The notes under the pieces were generated by a model. That model was not told where the DNA came from and ran no database searches. It worked only from the letters and a program-made list of their open reading frames with translations. From contig NC_056743.1 of assembly GCF_019279795.1 (NCBI RefSeq), forward strand, positions 1,780,366,966-1,780,430,965: a stretch of DNA of 64,000 bases, read 5' to 3'. Positions within the stretch are counted from its first letter, which is position 1. Every line of letters starts with the position of its first letter. This document shows, in pieces, positions 34,795 to 48,421 of this stretch. Position numbers and translations under genes: made by a program. Source of the DNA: Protopterus annectens. Taxonomy: Eukaryota; Chordata; Ceratodontiformes; Protopteridae.

Positions 34795-37700
34795 AACTTT
34801 TGGATATTGGCAAAGGCTCTTGCCACCCCCATAGTGCCTTTTTTAGGCAAGGCTCAAAAGTCAAACCCACCCTCATAGACAGCACAAGGAACAAGAAACT
34901 AAGGGTAATGCTGCTTAACACCAGAAGTCTTAACCTCAAGATGCACGCACTCGAAGCTCTCCTCAGTATGGAGAACATCGATATCTGTACAGTGACAAAA
35001 ACCTGGTTCAAGGCTCCAGAGAGCACCCCAGCACTACTAGGCTATACCTCATATCATGCTTTTCGGCCCCAAAAACCAGACCGAACCACAAAAGGAGGGG
35101 GAGTTTCCATATTTATCAAGGATATCCACACCTCCAGGTTAGCGGCATTGCACGAAGTATCAGAGACCATCCATGTGCGACTAACAGTGGGCAAGACTGC
35201 TTTTCAGTTTATAGTATCCTACAGACCACCCTCTCAAAGTCAGGAATCCCACTTGGCTTTCCTGAAAACATTGGAGAACATGTAGATCTCTCCGAACACC
35301 ATTATATTGGGCGACTTCAACTACCCAAACATTGACTGGGAGCACTACTCAAGCCCCAGCACCTTAGCCCAAAGGTTCCTGGAAATTATAAACTCAAATG
35401 CTATGGAACAACTAATCACCACTCCCACAAGAGGGGACAACATACTAGACCTGATCATTACCAACATGGGGACTCTATGCTCCACACCAGAAGTATATCC
35501 CTCATTGGTAAGATCAGACCATAAATTAATTTCACTGGATGTCCACATCCCGACCCCACCCCAGCCCAGAAAACCACAGTGAAAAACTTCTCAAAAGCGA
35601 ACTTCTCACTTCTCAAAACCGAAGTGAAATCCATCAAGGCCCCAGGGCCAGTGGAAACTACGGCCCAAACTGCAGAATCCTATATAAACGCATTCTACAG
35701 ACATCTCCAGGAATGCATGGATCATGCTATCCCAAACAAAACCAAGACCCAATCATCCAAAGGCAGGTGTCCAGTCTGGTGGACCCCTGCCATAAATAAA
35801 CTGTACAACAGAAAGAGGAAGCTACTACATGATAGAGCAAAATCCCTAATAGGGAAGGCATCTCTGATTAGTACTAGCAAAAAATTACGATCCCTCATAA
35901 AATCCTCCAAAGCCAGCTTCAAAAGAAAAATTGCACACGACACCAAAGACAGTCATAAGGCTTTTTTCAGTTATGTTAGGAACCTGGGATGCAACTCCCA
36001 GACTTGTTCTGAGTTGATTCTAAACGACAAAAAATACACTGAACCGACAGACATCGCCAATATCCTGGCAGACAGGTTCAGTGCAAACTTCTCCACCCCC
36101 TTCCCCCCAAAAGAGCAAGTATCTATCCCGGCAGAGGGCTGCCTCCCAAACATCTCTGATGCTCAGGTGAAGGCTGCCCTCTCCAAAGCAAAAAACACTG
36201 CTTCCATGGGACCAGATGGCATCCCAGGTTGTGTCCTACATGAACTCCAAAAGGAACTAATCCCTCAAATAAAACAGCTATACAATCTCAGCCTCACTAC
36301 AGGATATGTGCCCACAGAATGGCGTACAGCAACAGTGGTCCCACTCCACAAAGGTGGAGCCTCTACGGACCCTGGAAACTATCGCCCCATAAGCCTGACT
36401 AGCTTAGTCTGCAAGGCTAAGGAGAGGATCATCATGGAGCTCATAAACAAAGACATTGGGGACCTACAGACACTAGATCCTACCCAGTTCAGCTTTGTCA
36501 AGGGCAGATCCTGCCTTTTGAACCTGGTTGACTTCTTCGAAACAGTCACCAAAGCCATAGATGAAGGGAAGGTAGTCCACAGCCTATCTGGACCTTGCAA
36601 AGGCATTTGACACAATACCCCACTCGGGCATCATAGATAAGCTATCCAGCTTAAATATAAACCCTTATGTCACAAGATGGGTTGCAAACTGGCTCAAAGA
36701 CAGAACCCACAGAGTGAGAGTTGCTGGAGCCATGTCAGACTCGAAACCGGTCACAAGTGGCATCCCACAGGGTTCTGTCCTGGGACCACTTTTGTTCGGT
36801 ATATACTTTTCCGAGGTACAGGCAAACATGGGAGGACTATGGCTCACCAAGTTCGCAGACGACTGCAAACTGGGTGCCATAATCGACTCTCCAGCTGACA
36901 CAAACATCCTTCAAAAACGTCTCACAGAGACAAATAACTGGTGACAGTGCCATGGTTTAAAGCTAAATGCCAAAAAATGTATAGTCATACCCTTTGGCAA
37001 AAAAAATGTGCCCACAAATTACCACATAGGCGGAAACCCATTAAGTACAGAGAAAGTTATTAGGGACCTGGGGACCCAAGTTGATAGCAATCTCTCCTTT
37101 GAAAACCACATTGCCAAAGTGGTTAGAAAGACCTTCTACATAGCCCACCTCATCAGGAAGGGTTTCACATCTAGATCAAGAGAGGTAATCATGCCCCTTT
37201 ATTCATCCTTCATCAGGCCCATCATAGAATACAATGCCCCTTTTGGGATGTACCTTACCCGACACCTGCAGCAATTAGAAAGACCCCAAAAGTATCTCAC
37301 CAAGAGGATCAAGGGTCTCAAACAGATGCCATATGCTGCTCGGTTAAAATAACTCCAGCTCTACTCAGTTGCATACCGCCTACTTCGGGGCGATCTATGC
37401 CTGACATACAAAGCTATGTCAAATCCAGAATTAATGGACATGCTCCACCTCAGTAAATCTAAATCCCTTAGAGCCACATGCTCGAGGGACTTGAACCTCA
37501 GCACAGAAATAAATAGAACTTGCTGGAGGGACAGGTTCATAACCCAGAGGCTCCCTTCGCTCTGGAATAGAATTCCAGTTCATGTGAGGCAGAGCACCTC
37601 ACTGAATCTCTTCAAGAAGAATCTCGATAGGTGGATGGGGGATCATAGGTTTGTCCCAGGGATTACTCCCGTGCCACTATTAGACAGAGGCACAGTAAAC

Positions 37701-37822
37701 TAAACCTTAAAAAGGGCACAGGATACTAAAATCAAGGGGTGGTGTAAGCCATACAGAATCGGGCTAGGCTTATAATTGCCCCAGGGCAGATAGCCTAGTA
37801 TGAACCTATGAACCTATGAACC
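34795..37822 (+). pseudogene. CR1-type LINE copy B, ORF2 (endonuclease plus reverse transcriptase), broken
   Basis: 5'-truncated copy starting just before the endonuclease. The EN motifs are RVMLLNTRSLNLK near 34900, TVTKTWF near 34995 (catalytic Glu of TETWF replaced by Lys) and GDFNYP near 35310. A 343-codon frame (35579-36610) holds the linker and the first RT blocks (GPDGIPGCVLHEL, NYRPISLTSLVCKA, FSFVKGRSCLLNL). Then come PQGSVLGPLLF near 36765 and an intact FADDCKLG near 36855. The C-terminal RKTFYIAHLIRKGF and LPSLWNRIPVHVR blocks follow. Lesions are a TAG at 35283, frameshifts near 35577 and 36585, a TGA at 36942 and a TAA at 37350. The 3' end is complete, finishing in ATGAACC repeats (37800-37822), the 8-bp type of end known for CR1 elements. 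It lies within the degenerate 2-kb array. Confidence 0.92.
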
Positions 37823-38382
<560 letters not shown>

Positions 38383-39177
38383 CTTTTTTTCCTTTTCAGT
38401 AAAATACTTCTTTTCTACCTTGCTTCTGTGTATTTGATGGAGATTTGCTGAAAGTTCACATACATAAGCCTAGTAGGCAAAATATTTTCATTAAAACTGA
38501 GTCACAATGCATTTGCCAAAGATGACGTTTGACCTCACTCATCCGCAAGAGACTATGACATAAATGCAGTAATATAGCCCACTAAGATTGTTTTATAAGA
38601 CCAATACTATGTTTATGTAAAAGTGCAATTAAATTTCCTTAAAAACATGAGGCAAGATGTAGGTTTACTGTTAGCAGAGATACTGCTCACAGAAGGAACT
38701 AACTAAAATTAACACTTTATCTTGTCAAAGAGATGTGCTCTAACTGGAGCAATACTCTCATAGTCTTTGCCCAGTCTCATAATTGCCTTTCATCTTCGTT
38801 CTTCATCAGCAGGTATCCTTCACAGTCATAGAATGTTGCTTTCATTTTATCTCTGTGTTTTTTCTCAGTATATTAATTGTAACCCAATGTATACCAAATG
38901 AAATAAAATGTGGAAAAAATATTTCTAGTCAAAACTTGATTTTTCAGATGTGTTCATCTCAACAACCACTTGAGCTCTCCGAGTCCCTTTCCTTTAAGAA
39001 ATATTTAACTGAAATATGCCTCTCAACCACCTGTAGACAACTGACCACTAGAGAGTGGCATTGTATTCATTTTTTTATCTATGTAACTATTCCTTCAATG
39101 CAAACCTTCCTGGATTTGAGAAAATTGTTAGCAAATACACTTGCAAATGGACTGCTGTTATATTAGTAATGCTTTGC

Positions 39178-39376
<199 letters not shown>

Positions 39377-40559
39377 ACTTGCAGTTTCAGACTGACAACA
39401 GAAGTAGGGTAATGTATTAACTGGGCTACTGAAACGTTGCATGAGAATCCTCCTCTTAGTTTCCCAGGTTTACTCAAGTCTCTCTACCAGATACAAAGTC
39501 TTTTTTTGCCACGTATATTATCAACTGTATTTTGGATTACAAGTGCAGGGACTACTTACATATTCAACTAAACACACAGAAGGGGTCAATACTTAATCAA
39601 AATATTACAAAATATGGCAAGCAGAAATCTATGAAGTTTGTTTTAATCAGATTCATTTTGGTATTAGATTCACTGTTCTTGGCCATGTGTTTGAGTTCAT
39701 GGTAAACCTGATTTAAGTCAGACAGAGATCTTTTCTTTGATGTAAAGAATTACAAGACAGGTATGAGAACATGTGAAAGTGTTTCATTCTGACTAGATTT
39801 TAATTTACACTTGGAGGCACAACTTGCATATTCAGTTACGTTTTTGAATATGTTCAAAGGATTTGGAATAAGTAATACTTAACATTGTTAAGCCATCCAA
39901 CCTCATTCTTTCAAAAACTACAGAATTGTAGTTAAATAACCATTTCCAAACTGCATACAGACCATGACACTGTGGTAAAGCAGAAACTCTGTGCAACAAA
40001 ATCATCATCTTTTGACTTAATGACTTTTGGAACTAAATGTTACTACTATACATATTCTGTTTGGAGAGAAAAAAGCAACACGTAATTAATTTACAAATTC
40101 ATTTGTTGACAAAACAGGTAGAAGTGATTACTATTTTTTCTATACTCTATCCAAGATGGAGTAAATGAATGAGTACCTTATATATACCTGTCTTACAGCT
40201 TAACACTCAGGAGTCCATGAAGGTGTACTCAGTCCATTTCTATAAAATAATCTATGGACTTTGAACCAGAAAAAATTGAGAATTAATGCAAGATAGGCAG
40301 TTCCAGCAAGAAGCACTAACAAGTTGTTGCCTAGATTATCAATTGGTTCATAGATGGCACAAAAATGTTTTTAAATAAGCTACGAGGAGGGTCCTGATCA
40401 GAAGGTGTAGTACAAAATTATAAACATGTATTAGTTAACCATATGAGGATGTAAAACAATGTATGAGGGCTATCATTTTTATGTACAAATTACTCCTGTA
40501 TATGTGTACCTTATGATTTGGTTGTAAATGTAGTTAAGATTCATTAGATCAGTCAATAT

Positions 40560-40960
40560 TCCAGCAACTCTGGTGTTAAAGTTTCATTTAGTTATTAATA
40601 ATATACTACATAAAATATTTAACTGCTAGCTAAATTGTCAAGTTCCATTGCTTTGGGAAAAATCTATTATCTCACCATTTTTTAAAGTTAGTAAATTAGA
40701 TGTAGCTAATTATAAACCAATTACTTTTGTTTCAGTAATTTGCAAAACATTGAGAAATGTCTGTTGAGCTAACTTTCTGATTGTATGAACCACAAATTCA
40801 GCACTGACTTCTAACAACATGGATTTAGTGTTAGGAGATCTACACTAACAGATCTGATTGAAGTCTATGAATAACTTACTATTGCACATAAATAAGCATA
40901 AATAAGGCTTTAGCATATACAATTTGTGATACACGACATATAGCTAGCACATTTGTACAA
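40560..40960 (+). pseudogene. Old LINE reverse-transcriptase relic
   Basis: Scattered plus-strand frames match the finger region of a CR1/L2-type reverse transcriptase. QVPLLWEKSIISPFFK lies near 40640, LDVANYKPITFVSVICKTL lies near 40695-40755, and LSDCMNHKFSTDF and HGFSVRRSTLTDLIEVYE lie near 40770-40875. A degraded KAF motif follows at about 40905. These correspond to the NYRPISLTS and GF..GRS..T.L blocks. The catalytic FADD region is not recognisable. The sequence differs from CR1 copies A to E, so it is a separate, older family. Several stops and frameshifts; non-functional. Confidence 0.62.
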
Positions 40961-41431
40961 CAAACCTAGGGAAGATTTTAACAGTATGTATATGGGTTTT
41001 ATAAGAATTTTAAGTTCTGTATTAAATTTTGGCACTACAAATTCAGGGTATCAGCTATGCAATAAACTGAAGTAATATTGTATATAAAACTGCATTCCAT
41101 AGATCCATTTCTTGTCCTAATTATGTAAAAATAGTAGATAAATACTGGGGTGAGATTTAACAGCCTTGGCATTAGTATTGTAGAATAATATGGGGTGTCA
41201 GTTCTAAAATATGAACAATATAGCAATAACCCATGGCTAGGTATGGATAATTCCAGCATTTCCCACACACAGTTGTGGGTTATTGCTTTTATACAATGGT
41301 GTTAGTTTTGTGCTGTGTTTGTGTTGTTGTTATTTAGGCTTCTGTTTGTTTTATTTTGTATTCTTCCACTTTTTCTGACACAAAATAGTCCCAGATTTTT
41401 AGTTCAAGTTTATTGTTTATTTTATTTTTTT

Positions 41432-41433
<2 letters not shown>

Positions 41434-41503
<70 letters not shown>
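41434..41503. repeat. (AC)n microsatellite
   Basis: About 35 AC dinucleotides. Confidence 0.97.
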
Positions 41504-41505
<2 letters not shown>

Positions 41506-42385
41506 AGAAATTACATTTAAGTTATGATGAAGACATCAGTTTTACAGTGTGTGTAAATGACACTCTTTAATGGAAAATATAATACCAAGCAGATTTAGAA
41601 TGTCTGAATTTGATAATATGTGGGTCAATGACCAGCTTAGAGGAAAGGCCTGGCATTTAGGAATCACTCGTCTATCACTTCTGAGTTAACCTGCTGTCAT
41701 CCATTTAGAGACTAATTAATATCAACAATCCAATTTGTTAAAAGAACAATGGAATTCTGTTGCATTTATGAATCATTTAATTTTATACACAAACCTCTTT
41801 TGTCTGACTATCATAATAATCCACCGCCAGAAGTAAGCATTGTATAAACCATTCACACAGCTTTCTAACAATGCGCCACCTGAACTGACAGCAGAAAGCA
41901 ATATAAACCATTCACAGAAATGCCATCTAATATATTATTACTACAGGCACTGATTTATGCTTGTGAAAAAAATGAAACATTTTCAAGAGATGAAATCCAA
42001 GAAACTCGGATTTTTAAATGTTATTACCAGTAGTTACCTGAATTTCATTATAATTTTCTACTATGTGTGTGTAGCTTGTGAACAAGGTATACATCCAATT
42101 TTTCTTTGTACAGAAATGATCTTTTGTATCTGGTGAAATGAAATTGCAGCCGCTCCATGATATGTTAGCAACCAGACTTTTTCCTGTTAGTTTATGCTGG
42201 ATTTATAATAGGCATGCTGGTTGGAATGACCAATCAGCATGCACATTTTTCATGTTTCACAGTCTTACATTGTATAATAAGCCCAGGATGAGCAACCATT
42301 TACAGCACACACCTCCTTCACTATAGTAGCCTCTTACACCACTAATGACATTTATTTAATAGTTGTCAATGCTTCCTTTTCTTAT
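41504..42385. other. No gene recognised
   Basis: AT-rich spacer with no domain or clear repeat. Confidence 0.4.
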
Positions 42386-42389
42386 GATG

Positions 42390-42650
42390 TTAATCACAGT
42401 ATGACATGTTGATGTATTACTTGATTTTTGCTTGTAAACCAAAATGTTTTGATGTTTTATTGATCTGTTCTTTGTTGTACATAGTACTTGGATCTTATCT
42501 TGTTGCTTTGTTGTACAGTGTACTTGGAGCTTTTCTCCTCGGGCCGCCACTGAAAAAGGACCTGTGTCCATTTTGACTTTCCCAGTTAACAAATGTAAAA
42601 TAAAATAAGTACATAAAATAAAATAAAATAAAACTAATAATAAATCATTT
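42390..42650 (+). mobile_element. LINE 3' end, plus orientation
   Basis: A Tyr/Thr-type end region leads into the block TTTTCTCCTCGGGCCGCCAC (42532-42551), then GAAAAAGGACC, CCCAGTTAACAAATG and an (AAAAT)n tail to about 42636. It is the same end block as in the minus-strand element 200 bases to its right, so the two are tail to tail. Confidence 0.7.
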
Positions 42651-42840
42651 ATTCAGATTATAGAAAATACCTCATAATTTCTATAAGTGCATGTTGACCT
42701 AAAAACTTTAGTTAAGTGGCCATATCAATTAATAACCTTCCTATGAAATGCTTAAGAATGCACATACCCAAAGCAGTTCATAAAACAAATAATATGTTTC
42801 CACTAAACTGTGCAGAAATATGGTAGGAAACATGCAGTTC

Positions 42841-44110
42841 AGGAGATTTATTTATTTTATTTTACATTTGTTGACCGGGCTAGTCCAGCTGGATATATGT
42901 CCATTTTCAGTGGAGGCCCGGGGAGAAAAGCTCGACAAATTACAACAACATAAAAGGTCAAGACAAAGACAATAACAGTATAATTTGGTACATAAGTTTT
43001 AACAATTATAGTACAAGCCTAAGATTATATATTTTATATTTCAGTAGGAAAAAGGAAAAATTTATCTAAGAATAGGTGAATAAGACTAATACATTTGTAT
43101 TAGAAATGGTGTAGTACAAATCTTTATAACATATTACAAAATTAGATACACCTAGTAATTTATGATAAGAGATACTAAGGTCTCATAAAAACCTAAGAAA
43201 GAAAAACACTAGAGATCAATAGATAGAGTATAGAAGAACAGCAAACAAGGATGGATTTCTAGTGTTATTTAACACATAGGTTGTGATACTATATGAAGGT
43301 GTTTCATCATTCCACTGTATATACTTATTTATATGAGAAAAAATCCTAAGGAAGGTTAAGCTCACTAAAAATTAGTGAGACAACACAAGATAATGATAGG
43401 CTAGGAATTGTGGGAGTCTAGTTAATAGTTAGGTACTTAGTCTGGGTTAACACAGGGGCATAGCCAGTGTGATTTGAGGTAGGGTTTAAGCTTGCTTTTA
43501 AATAAGCTGACAGAGGATATTGAGGTTAGCTGGCTTGGGAGGATGTTCCAGGCTTTACCTACTGTATTGGAGAATAAGGTGTCACCAGCTAAGTTGTTGG
43601 ATTTTGATATTTGTACAAGTAGGTTATTAGCTGAGCGTAAGGTCTTGAGGTTATTATAGGGGATGACTAGGGATGTAAGTATGGGTGTATTTTGAGGTAA
43701 ATACAGGATCTTATGGGCTACTATTAATTGATTGAAAAGTATTAAATTTGGCAGCTCTAACCATCCTAACTGATTCAGATTGATACAGTGATGAGTTCTA
43801 TAGGAGGACCCAGCTGCAAATCTGGCAATATTGTTGTAGGAGCATGTAAGTTTACTCAGATTACTTCTACATATTTTGGTATAGATAGGGGAGGCATAGA
43901 GCAAGGTAGAGATGAGGTGGGTACGAGCAATAGTAACCCTGGCTGGAGGTGTAAGAAAGGGTTTTATTCTATAGAGGGAACCTAGTTTCTTGTTCACTAT
44001 TTTATGGTGCTATTAATGTGAGGTTCAAAGGACAAGTTGTTATCTATTAGTACCCCGAGTACTTTGGTGGTTGGTTCCGGAGATATTATAGTTCCATCAT
44101 TTGAAGTAAT
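42841..44110 (-). pseudogene. Non-CR1 LINE, reverse-transcriptase C-terminal part and 3' UTR
   Basis: A minus-strand open frame of 186 codons (43997-43437) matches the C-terminal third of a Jockey-superfamily LINE protein (L2/Crack/Rex1-like). It starts with NKKLGSLYRIKPFLTPPARV, then TLLYASPIYTKI, a TRTHHC-like YRTHHCINL block, and the terminal WNILPSQLTSISSVSLFKSKL. The stop lies at 43437. A roughly 600-base 3' UTR follows and ends with the CTTTTCTCCCCGGGCCTCCA block and a TAAAATAAAATAAA tail at 42845. Upstream, about 44000-44110, an adjoining RT segment with a shifted frame (LTSPLNFTITSNDGTI) is recognisable. The copy is 5'-truncated and lacks the catalytic domain. The clade is uncertain. 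Confidence 0.75.
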
Positions 44111-44500
44111 AGTAAAGTTAAGTGGGGAGGTTATTGAGATAATGCTCAGAACTGTTTAAATATGTGTTTGAAATATACTTTGAGTATCATTCACTCATAT
44201 TGTCTGTGTTGACAGTAACACATGTAAGTTTCTCATGGCCACACATCTGTGTACACCCATCTACCAATTAAAACAACTGTGTCCACCGGTTAAAGAGCAA
44301 CTATGTTTCTATGACTCTTTAGTAAAGATTGTAGCACTGCCAAGTTATGGATTACTTCACTGGCATTCTGCCAGATATTTCAAACCGCCAGTGTTTTATT
44401 TAATTGTTTTCTCTATAAATAGCTATGTAGGGTGTGGCTATTCTTTCAATAGGACACAGTTCTCATTCCTAAAGCTAAGTTCTGTTTGTGTGTTTATTAG
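44111..44500. other. No gene recognised
   Basis: Short AT-rich spacer between two LINE copies. Confidence 0.4.
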
Positions 44501-46085
44501 TTCATAGGTTCATAGGTTCATAGGTTGATACTAGGCTATCTGCCCTAGGGCATTTACAAGCCTAGCCAGAGTGTGTTTGGCTTTCACCACCCTTCTTAGA
44601 TTAGTTGATTGTGCCTCTGTAAAGTAGGTCACAGAAGATAGCCCATTTAAGGTTAGTTTACCGTGTCTCTGTCTAGCAGTGACACAGAAGAGATCCCAGG
44701 GGTTAATTTATGATCTCCCATCCAAACGTCAAAATTCTTCTTGAAGAGGGTCATTGAGGGGTTCTGTCTGACATGGACTGGGATTTTGTTCCAGAGTGAG
44801 GGGAGCCTCTGGAATATGAATCTGTTCCTCCAGCATGTTCTGTTTATTTCTGTGCTGAGGTTTAAGTCACTGGAGCGTGTAGTTCTGATGGATTTGGATT
44901 TCTTGAGGTGGACCATGTCCATTAATTCTGGGTTGGACATGGCTTTATACGTCAGGCACAGATTGCCTCTGAGTAGGCAGTAAGCAACTGAGTAGAGCTG
45001 GAGTTTCTTTAGCCTAACTGTGTAGGGCATCTGTTTGAGTCCCTTGATCCTCTTGGTGAGGTACTTTTGGTTTCTTTCTAGTTGTAGCAGGTGTCGGGTA
45101 AGGTACATCCCAAATGGGGCATTGTATTCAATTATGGGCCTGAAGAGTGAAGAGTAGAGGGGCACAATGACCTGTCTTGATCTAGATGTGAACCCCTTCG
45201 TGATAAGGTGGGCTATATAAAATGTCTTTCTAACCACTTTGGCAATATGATTGTCAAAGGAGAGATTGCAATCTACTTGGGTCCCCAAATCCCTAATTAC
45301 TTCTTCCGTACTTAATGGATTACCACCTATGTGGTAATTTGTGGGCACTTTGTTTTTCCCAAAGGGGATGACTATGCACTTTTTGGCATTTAGCTTTAGG
45401 CCATGGCTCTGGCACCAGTTATCCGTCTCTGTGAGACCTTTTTGGAGGATGCTTGTGTCAGCCGGCGAGTCGATTATGGCCCCCAGTTTGCAGTTATCTG
45501 CAAACTTTGTCAGCCATAGTCCTCCTGTGTTAGCCTGTACCTCAGAGAAATATATACCGAACAAGAGAGGTCCCAGGACTGAGCCTTGTGGGACGCCACT
45601 TATAACTGGTTTAGAGTCTGACATGGCACCTGCAATTCTGACCATTTGGGTTCTATTCCTAAGCCAGTTTGCAACCCATCTTGTGACATAGGGGTTGATA
45701 TTTAAGCTGGTGAGCTTATTTATGATGCCCGAGTGGGGTATTGTGTCGAAGGCTTTTGCAAGGTCAAGGTAGGCTGTGTGGACTACCTTCCCTTCGTCTA
45801 TGGCCTTGGTGACTGTTTCAAAGAAATTGACCAGGTTCAAGAGGCAAGCTCTGTCCTTAACAAAGCCGAATTGGGTAGGATCCAGTGTTTGGAGGTTCCC
45901 AATGTCTTTGTTTATGAGTTCCATGATGATACGCTCCATAGCTTTGCAGACCAGGCTAGTTAGGTTTATAGGGCGATAGTTTCCGCGGTCCATTGTGGCA
46001 TCACCTTTATGGAGTGGGACCACTGTTGCTGTACACCATTCTTTGGGTACATATCCTGTTGTTAGGCTGAGACTGAACAGTGATT
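44501..46085 (-). pseudogene. CR1-type LINE copy C, long open reverse transcriptase with mutated catalytic box
   Basis: 5'-truncated copy. A single frame of 456 codons (46023-44653) covers most of the reverse transcriptase: NYRPINLTSLVCKAMERI (15-32), FGFVKDRACLLNL (52-64), YLDLAKAFDTIPHS with catalytic Asp87, and VPQGSVLGPLLFGIYF (144-159). FADN follows at 174-177, where the family has FADD. The second catalytic Asp is replaced by Asn (GAC to AAC), which should abolish polymerase activity despite the open frame. The RNRFIFQRLPSLWNKIPVHVR block ends the protein. The 3' end has three TTCATAGG copies (44501-44524), reading as CCTATGAA on the element strand. The long open frame suggests this is among the youngest copies in the window. 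Confidence 0.93.
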
Positions 46086-47150
46086 TTTTTCTGACATCTA
46101 CACAAGAAAGTGAGTCAGTAATTCAAAATATTAAAAATATTGCTCAGCTATATTTTACTGTATTAACTTTATGAAGAATATTACTCTGTATATTTAATGT
46201 TTCTGTGTTATTTTGTCATCTATTCAATACAGCAGGTTGTCATCTTGATTTTTTATTCATGAATTCTTAGTTTCTGCTGAAGCCAAAGGCCTTTCCAACA
46301 AATGCTTTTGCAAATATCCTCCTTTCTATCTGAAGAATTCCATATCAGCCCTTTTGGAAATTTTACATCCCAGAAATAACCTAAAAATAGCACAATAGCT
46401 TCTGGAATTTCTTTCTTTGGTGCATCCTTAATGGATCATCTTTTGATATAATATTTTATATTTCAATATAGTTTCAGGTCTTAGACAGCACTTTAGGTAC
46501 ATGTTATGGATTTATTAGAAAAAATTACCTTCCCCAATATTGACAAATGCAAACCTGCTCCTGAAAGTTCTAAAACTGAAAACATTATATACGTATACAA
46601 GTAACAAGTATACAAGTAACACACAAAAGGTCACAAACCATAAAAAATTCATGTTTGTAGTAGGGTGTATACCCCCACAATCTTTGGGCAACTCTCCACA
46701 ACCCCTGATCTCTCTCTCTCTCTCTGTATCTATATTTATAGATCTATACCAAAACCATGGTAGTACTAACTCAGAGAAAAGGGAAAATCAAAACTGACCT
46801 CCTCTTCTTCTCAAAATATAATATGGTACTCAGTATGATCAAGTGAATGCCAATGTTCCATTGACTTAACACACAGTAGCAAGGATCATCCTGCTGCAAT
46901 GTTCTGAATGTTACTGCACTAGGACTCTACAAACAAAAAGCTTCCAGCATGTTATGGTATTTTAAAACATTTTTTTTGTAAAATTCACTTCTAGATCTGG
47001 TGAATTTTCTTTAAGGATAATAGTTTCCATTGTGTATTGCTAAGTTTCAGGCACAATGTACAAGCCTAATATAAAAACTAAATGATGAAATATGATGGGA
47101 AGTGCATTCATGTCTTCATCTCACCTTATAACTCACTGCTTTAAAGAATT
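46086..47150. other. No gene recognised
   Basis: AT-rich spacer with a short TC repeat (46710-46726) and repeated ACAAGTA words (46595-46620). Confidence 0.4.
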
Positions 47151-47151
47151 T

Positions 47152-47318
47152 GTTTGTGTCTTTCGGCTTTTCCTGGTTAGGGGTTCGCCACAGTGGAACT
47201 CTGGACCACTAATGATTGGCAGTAGATTTTTACGTGCCGAGTTGCCAGCTGTGACGCACAACCTTCAACGAAGGCACGTCCATTCACACATGTCTCCACA
47301 CAGAAGATGCTCTAGCTT
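47152..47318 (-). repeat. SINE copy, RTE-like tail
   Basis: On the minus strand it reads AGAGCATCTTCTGTGTGGAG, then GGCAACTCGGCACGTAAAAA, ATTAGTGGTCCAGAGTTCC, and ends GTGGCGAACCCCTAACCAGG plus AAAGCCGAAAGACA. It matches the plus-strand copy 0.9 kb away at about 85-90 percent. The GTGGCGACCCCTAAC..AGCCGAAAGA end is a kind commonly seen on RTE/Rex3-mobilised elements in fish-like genomes. Confidence 0.8.
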
Positions 47319-48240
47319 AAAGAATAATGTCAGGAAAGTCAGGATTTTCATTCAGTTAGATACATAATTCATCACAAGTTTTAGTACTGTAATTCTCATT
47401 TCTAGTTTTCAAACAAAGGTAACAGGTTATATCACTAGGTGAAATATTCTAGAAAACTCTTACTGTGGAAGGGATATTAACAGACATTACCATACTATGG
47501 GTAACTCATACATCATTCTGGAAGGAATGACTGATAGTAAGCACAGGTACTAGGTTGCTAGGTTACATATGAGCAGGTGCTATGATGAGGGTAGGTAGGC
47601 ATTTTGATTAATAATCAGGAGCAACATCACATTTAATAGGAGAGTCATAGTGTATTATAGACAAAAAGAAATGTAGAGAGTCATCCAACATAGCCTGCCA
47701 TCAACTCCAGACAAACCAATGATGAAGGGTGACACATTGACATCAGACTTGTTCATCTGTCCTGTGTGTTGCCAGATTTCATTCCCAGAATACGTAGAAA
47801 GAAAAGAATGACGATGCATGATCACAACGTTGTTTCAGAGTTTTGCCTTTTTAAAATTCCAGTTCATTTTTATTCTACACTTTTAGTATCTCACATAAAG
47901 CTCAGGATGTTCCTCACTGATTTATAACTGTTTCTTTTGTCTAATCCATCCACAGGTGACTAAAGGAATGTAACATTCTGCAAAGTGAGCTCATGACAAT
48001 ATTCTTCAAAATGTATGAATTCTTATTCTGCAAATGCCATACCATTTTTTTAATTTGTTTTTCAAAACATTTTATTTTAGCAGTGTTAGCTAAATGTCTT
48101 ATGAGTAGCCACCAGCAAAGAAGACAGTTCATTGTAAAAAATGTCAAATTTAAATGCAAAATAAATAAATAAATAAATACAATGTCTACATTATTCTGCA
48201 TGGTTAACAATGCTTTTTTGGATATATACTGTAGATATAT
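47319..48240. other. No gene recognised
   Basis: Spacer between two inverted SINE copies. It includes an (AAAT)n tract near 48160-48178. Confidence 0.4.
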
Positions 48241-48421
48241 GTTCGATTCTCAGCTAAAGCGTCTTCTGTGTGGAGACATGCGTGAATGGGCGTACCTTCG
48301 TTGAAGGTTGTGCGCCAGAGCTAGCAACTCGGCACGTAAAAATCTACTGCCAATCATTAGCGGACCGGAGTTCTGCTGTGGCGACCCCTAACCAGGAAAA
48401 GCCGAAAGACACAACAACAAC
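48241..48421 (+). repeat. SINE copy with box-B-like head and RTE-like tail
   Basis: Begins with a box-B-like GTTCGATTCTC, then GTCTTCTGTGTGGAGACATG, a central body, and the tail GTGGCGACCCCTAACCAGG, AAAAGCCGAAAGAC with an (ACA)n end. It would be transcribed by RNA polymerase III from a tRNA-derived head and mobilised by an RTE-type LINE. Only the end of the tRNA-like head is present, so it is slightly 5'-truncated. Confidence 0.75.
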
